64,000 nucleotides of DNA, from positions 1,824,501 to 1,888,500 of the forward strand of contig JAEOAD010001413.1 of assembly GCA_036365145.1 (NCBI GenBank), read 5' to 3'. This document shows positions 59,659-64,000 of this stretch, one piece after another. The position numbers and the translations under genes are program-made. The notes beneath the pieces are model-generated. The model saw nothing but the letters and a program-made list of their open reading frames with translations. It searched no databases and was not told the DNA's origin. The stretch comes from Orientallactaga sibirica. Its lineage: Eukaryota > Chordata > Mammalia > Rodentia > Dipodidae. How positions within the stretch are numbered: position 1 is the first letter of the stretch; each line of letters begins with the position of its first letter.

Positions 59659-59810
59659 CTGAACAGCTCGTAATGTTGCCTATTTGGTGTTTGGTCACAT
59701 TCTCGATTTTTTCCTGCAACTCCTTACTGACATTTTTAAATGTGTCTTCATATTGTGGGGTGTACTTGGTCTTCAGGATGACGTCATAATCCACCACCAC
59801 ACTGCCACGG
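59659..59810 (-). CDS. MUC17: MUC17 exon: SEA domain with autocleavage motif
   Basis: Acceptor TTTCTTCCCCAG, donor TTCAG|GTAAAC. The exon carries GSVVV, the SEA autoproteolysis motif (cleavage between Gly and Ser), followed by DYDVILKTKYTPQY. The rest of the SEA fold continues to NITSCS. NVS, NVT and NIT sequons are present. An intact GSVVV suggests the protein is still processed into two noncovalently linked subunits. Confidence 0.93.
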
Positions 59811-60474
59811 CTGGGGAAGAAAGGGCGAGCATCAGTCTAGCATCGTTTCTGGTACACCCTTCTTTCCCACCCCGTGTGTACACAGACTGCAGCCTGTGCT
59901 TGCCTAGGAAGGGCTCTAGGTGGAAATGTTGGAGGCCAGCCTGGAATACAGATCAAGAATGGAAGAGAGGATGGCGAGGGAGGGAGGGAGAATGGGGAGG
60001 GAGGGACAAAGGGAAAGGAAGAGATTTGGACAAAGGAACAGCTAAGGAATGCAGCCACTCAAGGATACAGCAAAACAAAAACAAACAAACAAACAAAAAC
60101 CACCATCCTTAACCTCCAATATGCAGGTGTTGGAACTGTGAGCTCATAATAGCATTCTGGAGTTCAGGCCTTTCCGCACCGTCACTGGCGTTCCAGCTTA
60201 GCTCCACTAGGCGGCCCAGTGCTAACAGCCTGTTCCTCTCACTCCAAAGACTCTTCTGTCCAACCCCAAATACTCACCTCAACTTTGTGATGTTGACCCC
60301 CTCATACCCGGGAATTCCAGTGTAAATCTTGTTCATCTGAAAGGCAAGGGGCCACTGTGTCATCTCAGGCCCTTTCTTTCCCCAGTCCCCATCCAGCGAC
60401 ATTGAGACCAAACAGAAAAGTCCCTTCTCAGACCAGCCTCACCCTGTGCTCAGCCTCATCCTGTTTTTTTCTTA

Positions 60475-60512
<38 letters not shown>

Positions 60513-61072
60513 AGAGAGAGAGACAGAGAGGGGAAGAGGCAGAGACAGAATGGACATGCCAGGGCTTCTCAGCTGCTGTGAACAAACTGCAGACGCATGC
60601 GCTCCCTTGTGCGCCATGTGCGACATTGTGCGCCTGCATCACTTTTACATCTGGTTAAACGTGGGACGTGGAGAATCGATCGGGCATTCTTAGGCTTCGC
60701 AGGCGGGCGCCTTAACCGCTAAGCCATCTCTCCAGCCCATTTATTTATTTATTAAGATTTTTTTTTTTTGAGGTAGGGTCTCACTCTAGCCCCAGCTGAC
60801 CTGTAATTCGCTCTGTAGTCTCAGGGTGGCCTTGAACTCACCACGCTCCTCCTACCTCTGCCTCCCCAGTGCTAGGATTAAAGGCGTGCGCCACCACACC
60901 CAGCATGCGTGGACCTTTAACTCCCCCAGGAAACCTTGAGAATGTGGGGGAGCCGAGAAACCCACAGTCCAGTATACCAGACGGTCCACAGCTGCTTTCT
61001 TAACCCCTCTAGACTCTTCCCTGGGAGAGAACCCGCCACCCTCACCCTCGGGCCCTGGCTTTCCAGGTCTAC
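59811..61072. other. MUC17: MUC17 introns in the SEA domain
   Basis: 59,811-60,277 is largely single-copy with a short CAAA run. Upstream of exon 60,278-60,336, 60,337-60,475 is single-copy. Then poly-T 60,477-60,510, a long-type DIP minus 60,512-60,740 and B1 minus 60,768-60,905; 60,906-61,072 is single-copy. Confidence 0.65.
60278..60336 (-). CDS. MUC17: MUC17 exon: SEA domain, second segment
   Basis: A 59-nt exon with acceptor TTGCCTTTCAG and donor GAG|GTGAGT. It encodes MNKIYTGIPGYEGVNITKL and starts in phase 0, so the Met is internal, not a start codon. It corresponds to human MNIVYSGIPEYVGVNITKL. NIT is a potential N-glycosylation site. Confidence 0.93.
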
Positions 61073-61194
61073 CTGCTCTGTGAATGTATTGTTGAACTTC
61101 TTGAACTCCTTCGAATCCCGGTTCTGTAGCTCATTGCTGTATTCCTGGCTGGTCACCGTCACACTCACTTCAACAGAGGCGGAGACGGTCTGCT
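61073..61194 (-). CDS. MUC17: MUC17 exon: start of SEA domain
   Basis: The acceptor CTGTCCCCTGTAG ends at 61,195 and the donor CAG|GTAGAC follows 61,073. The first two bases complete a codon begun in the upstream exon. The peptide runs from EQTVSASVEVSVTVTS to NNTFTEQ and aligns with the human MUC17 segment containing MELTVTVTS. NNT is a potential N-glycosylation site. Confidence 0.92.
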
Positions 61195-62981
61195 CTACAG
61201 GGGACAGACAGAAGTGCCAGTAAGCGAGCGAGATCCTTAGCACGGAAATGCAGCCCCAGCCAGCAACCTCCCCACGCTGGATGCTGTGTCTCCTGCAAGA
61301 AGGAGACAGCCTGCTGTGTTCCCGGCCTTACAGGTTTAGTTTTCTTAGACAATTCCACATGTTGCTTTCTGTTCCTATCATTGAAAAATGCTCCTGGGAT
61401 TAAAATGGGGTTACATCCTGATTAAGTCCATTTTACACTGAACATGTCATAATCTAAAATGTATTTTTGTGTATGTGTGTGGGGAATGCGTGGGTCTGTA
61501 TATGTGCTCATATGTGTGTGGGGTGTGCGTGCGTCTGTATATGCACTTGTATGTGTGTGGGGTATGCGTGTGTTTGCCTGCAAAGCCTAAGGACCCAAGT
61601 TCGATTCTCCAGGACCCACATAAGACAGATGCACAAGGTGGCGCATGCGTCTGGAGTTTGTTTTCAGTGGCTGGAGGCCCTGGCGCACCCATTCTCTTCC
61701 TCTCTTTCTCTCTTTCACTCTCTCATGAATGAATAAATGATAAACACAAAAATAAATACATAAATCCTTGGGATCTGAACTCAGGTCTTCACGCTTGTGT
61801 GGTGAACACTTCATCCATGGGGGCCATCTCCCTAATAACTGAAAATGTATTTATTTATTTATATTTATTTATTTATTTTTGTTAAATTGTTTTTATTATT
61901 TTAAAATTTATTTTTGGAGAGAGAGACAGAGAGAGATAGACAGAGAGGGAGAGGGAGAAAGAGATGGGCGCGGCAGCAGTCTCTCAGCTGCTGTGAACGA
62001 AATCCAGATGTGTGCACCCCCTTGTGGTCAAGTGCGGCATTGCGCCCTTGCCTCACTTTGCATCTGGCTAAACGTGGGACCTGGAGATTGGAACCGCTGG
62101 AGATTGGAACCAGTATTCTTAGGCTTAGCAGGCAGGCGCCTTAACCACTAAGCCATGTCTCCAGCCCACTGAAAATGTATTTAATCTGGGCAGGGGATGT
62201 AGCTCAGCAATAGAGTGCTTGCCTAGTGTGCACGTGGCTCTGGGTTTGATCCTCTGAACCACAATAAATAAATAATAAATAAGATGTATTTACTCCACCC
62301 TTGTTCAGAAGCACAGTCCACTGTGGAAGATGGGCTGGTGGTTACATTTCATGATCATGTTGTTGAGCATGGGCGCTACAACTCGTGAGAAAGGACAGCC
62401 GTCCGGATTGCTAGCACAAGAAAAATACTCTCACGCAGAATTTGAAGTCTGCTTTGCACTGAATGCATAGCCCTTTTGCTCTGTGGTAAAGCTGAAAAAA
62501 TTCTAAGTCATACATGAGAAAAATTGGGGACCATCTGTACTCATTTTTCTTCCTTTGCAGACAGGGGATTGCTATGCAGTAGGGACTGGCCTTGAACTCC
62601 TGACGTGCCGATCTCAGGTTTACAGGTGTGTGCCGCCACACCTGGCCTTGTAGTTCACTTAAGTGCATTTTATGATAAAGTGTGCCACAGTGTGTGTGTG
62701 CCTGTGGATATTATTAGAGGGCAACCTTGGCGTGTTGGTTTTTCCACCTCGTTCAAGACAGGGTCTCTTTTGGGACAGCCAGACTAGCTGGCCTGTGAGC
62801 TCTGGCATTTTCTTCACTCTGCCTCCCACTGCTACAGGAACTTTGGGATGTGAGCACCACTTAACATCCAGCTTTATGTATGTGCTTAGGGTGGGAGGGT
62901 GCATAGTCTAAATTTCAATTCAAAGGCTTGCAGAGCAATGGCTTCTAAACACTGTGCTATCTTCCCTGGCAAAGGTTGTTG

Positions 62982-63024
<43 letters not shown>

Positions 63025-64000
63025 TTTTTACATGTTTTTAGGCCTGGAGGGATAGCTTAGCTGTGAAGGCATTTGCCTGCAAAGCCAAAGGACCCAGTTT
63101 TGATTGCCCAGGACCCACATTAGCCAGATGCACAAAGGGGCGCCCATGTCTGAAGTTCATTTGCAGTGTCTGGAGGCCCTGGCGTGCCCTTTCTCTGTCT
63201 CTGTGTCAAATAAATCAATAAAAATAATATATACATTTATTATTTTTATTGATTTATTTGAAAGCAACAGGCAGAGAGAGACAGAAAATGGGTGCACTGA
63301 GGTGTCCAGCCACTGCAAACGAACTCCAGATGCATGTGCCACCTTGTGCATCTGTTTACATGGGTCTTGGGGAATAGAGCCTCCAACTGGGGTCCTTGGG
63401 CTTCACAGGCAAGCGCTTAACTGCTAAACCATCTCTCCAGTCCCCCAAAATAAAATATTTTTTAAAAAAGAGCTTTTAGGGCTGGAGAGATGGCTTAGCA
63501 GTGAAGGCGCCTGCCTCCTAAGCCTAAGAACGCTGGTTCCAATCTCCAGCGGTTCCAATCTCCAGGTCCCACGTTTAGCCAGATGCAAAGTGATGCAAGG
63601 GCGCAATGCCGCGCTTGACCACAAGGGGGCGCACGCATCTAGATTTCATTCGCAGGGGCTGAGAGACTGCTGGTGCGTCCATCTCTATCTGTCTCCCTCT
63701 CCCTCTCTCTGTGTCTCTCTCCAGAAAAAGAAAAAGAGCTTTTTTTCTCTCTCATTTTGTAAAGACAAAATATAGCATAGAAAAGATGTGCATAGGAGTA
63801 GGAGCCTGGTGGGGACTTGCTGAGCCCAGTACTGGGGAGGAGAGAACTCGGAGTTCTCACTTACCTATCTCTCATTTTTTTCATTTTTGTTTTTTCAAGG
63901 TAGGGTCTTGCTATAGATGAATTCACTCTGTAGTTCCAGGTTGCCCTGACACTCATGGCAGTCCTCCTACCTCTGCTTCCCAAGTGCTGGGATTAAAGGC
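61195..64000. repeat. MUC17: MUC17 intron to the window edge
   Basis: Single-copy 61,195-61,460; an imperfect TG-rich tandem repeat of about 39 bp 61,465-61,573; 5'-truncated DIP plus 61,575-61,745; B4-type end minus 61,765-61,835; long DIP minus 61,912-62,167 (flanked by actgaaaatgtattta); ID plus 62,190-62,262; single-copy 62,290-62,560; B1 minus 62,565-62,648; B4-type minus 62,690-62,970; (ATT)n 62,982-63,022; DIP plus 63,042-63,230; DIP minus 63,243-63,445; long DIP plus 63,478-63,725 (CTCF-like core 63,619-63,632, flanked by aaagagctttt); B1 minus from 63,892. No EGF-type exon was found. Confidence 0.7.

Larger units (their letters stand above)
48685..61194 (-). other. MUC17: MUC17 (rodent Muc3/Muc17) gene, 3' part: SEA, EGF-like, TM and tail exons
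   Basis: Nine exons (61,073-61,194; 60,278-60,336; 59,659-59,810; 57,351-57,419; 57,076-57,235; 54,328-54,489; 54,045-54,142; 52,105-52,184; 49,131-49,172 coding) all have AG/GT borders and compatible phases. Joined, they give 942 nt in one frame ending in TAA. The product matches the C-terminus of human MUC17 throughout, including the SEA cleavage motif GSVVV, the KNCN-GKC EGF-like segment, HWYSGE before the membrane span, and YSNFQPSLRHIDPE in the tail. MUC17 is an apical membrane mucin of the enterocyte glycocalyx. MUC3A has a similar C-terminus, but position next to TRIM56 favours MUC17. The first EGF exon and the Ser/Thr/Pro repeat exon were not found and should lie above 64,000. Confidence 0.93.

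Noticed and set aside
61195..64000. Search for the first EGF exon or Ser/Thr/Pro mucin repeats of MUC17
   Set aside because: Neither strand shows a cysteine-rich EGF exon or a long mucin repeat; the stretch is intron filled with SINEs.

Overview
The window is nuclear DNA from a rodent, most likely a dipodoid (jerboa or jumping-mouse lineage, for example Jaculus). More than half of it is SINE sequence in three main types. The first is a tRNA-derived B2-superfamily element (opening 'ctggagagatggcttag'), which I equate with the DIP SINE of dipodoids. The second is a lineage-specific B1 (core 'gtaggaggatcgccgtgag'). The third is the composite ID-B1 (B4-type) family. Species assignment rests on these repeats and is inference.

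Two protein-coding genes are present, both on the minus strand and in the order seen at human 7q22.1 (MUC17, then TRIM56, then SERPINE1). TRIM56 is complete: an uninterrupted 756-codon coding exon at 17,853-20,123, a 78-nt intron ending one base before the ATG, a likely second noncoding exon ending at 20,203, and a promoter/first exon at about 24.83-24.95 kb with TATA, interferon-response and CCAAT motifs. The 3' half of the transmembrane mucin MUC17 (Muc3/Muc17 of rodents) lies at 48.7-61.2 kb. Nine consecutive exons with consensus splice sites and compatible phases join into 942 nt (314 codons including stop). They encode the SEA domain, an EGF-like region, the membrane span and the cytoplasmic tail. 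The large mucin repeat exon and the first EGF exon lie beyond the right edge.

Layout: 1-10.26 kb SINEs, L1 3' ends and a duplicated 1.15-kb segment; 10.26-17.85 kb single-copy DNA with SINEs downstream of TRIM56, including a strong poly(A) signal at 10.3 kb and a 12-unit minisatellite; 17.85-24.95 kb TRIM56; 25-48.7 kb intergenic SINE-rich DNA with single-copy islands at 27.8, 37.4 and 40.8-42.7 kb; 48.7-61.2 kb MUC17 3' exons; 61.2-64 kb MUC17 intron.

The most interesting points are these. The long form of the DIP SINE carries a near-consensus CTCF core (nine exact copies here) and often a duplicated B-box. A minisatellite is built from the A-box part of a tRNA-Ala-derived ID SINE. The TRIM56 promoter has an interferon-response motif next to a TATA box. 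Three local duplications each have one copy full of single-base deletions, which looks like an assembly artefact. I saw no CRISPR array, prokaryotic or viral gene cluster, or canonical tRNA/rRNA gene.
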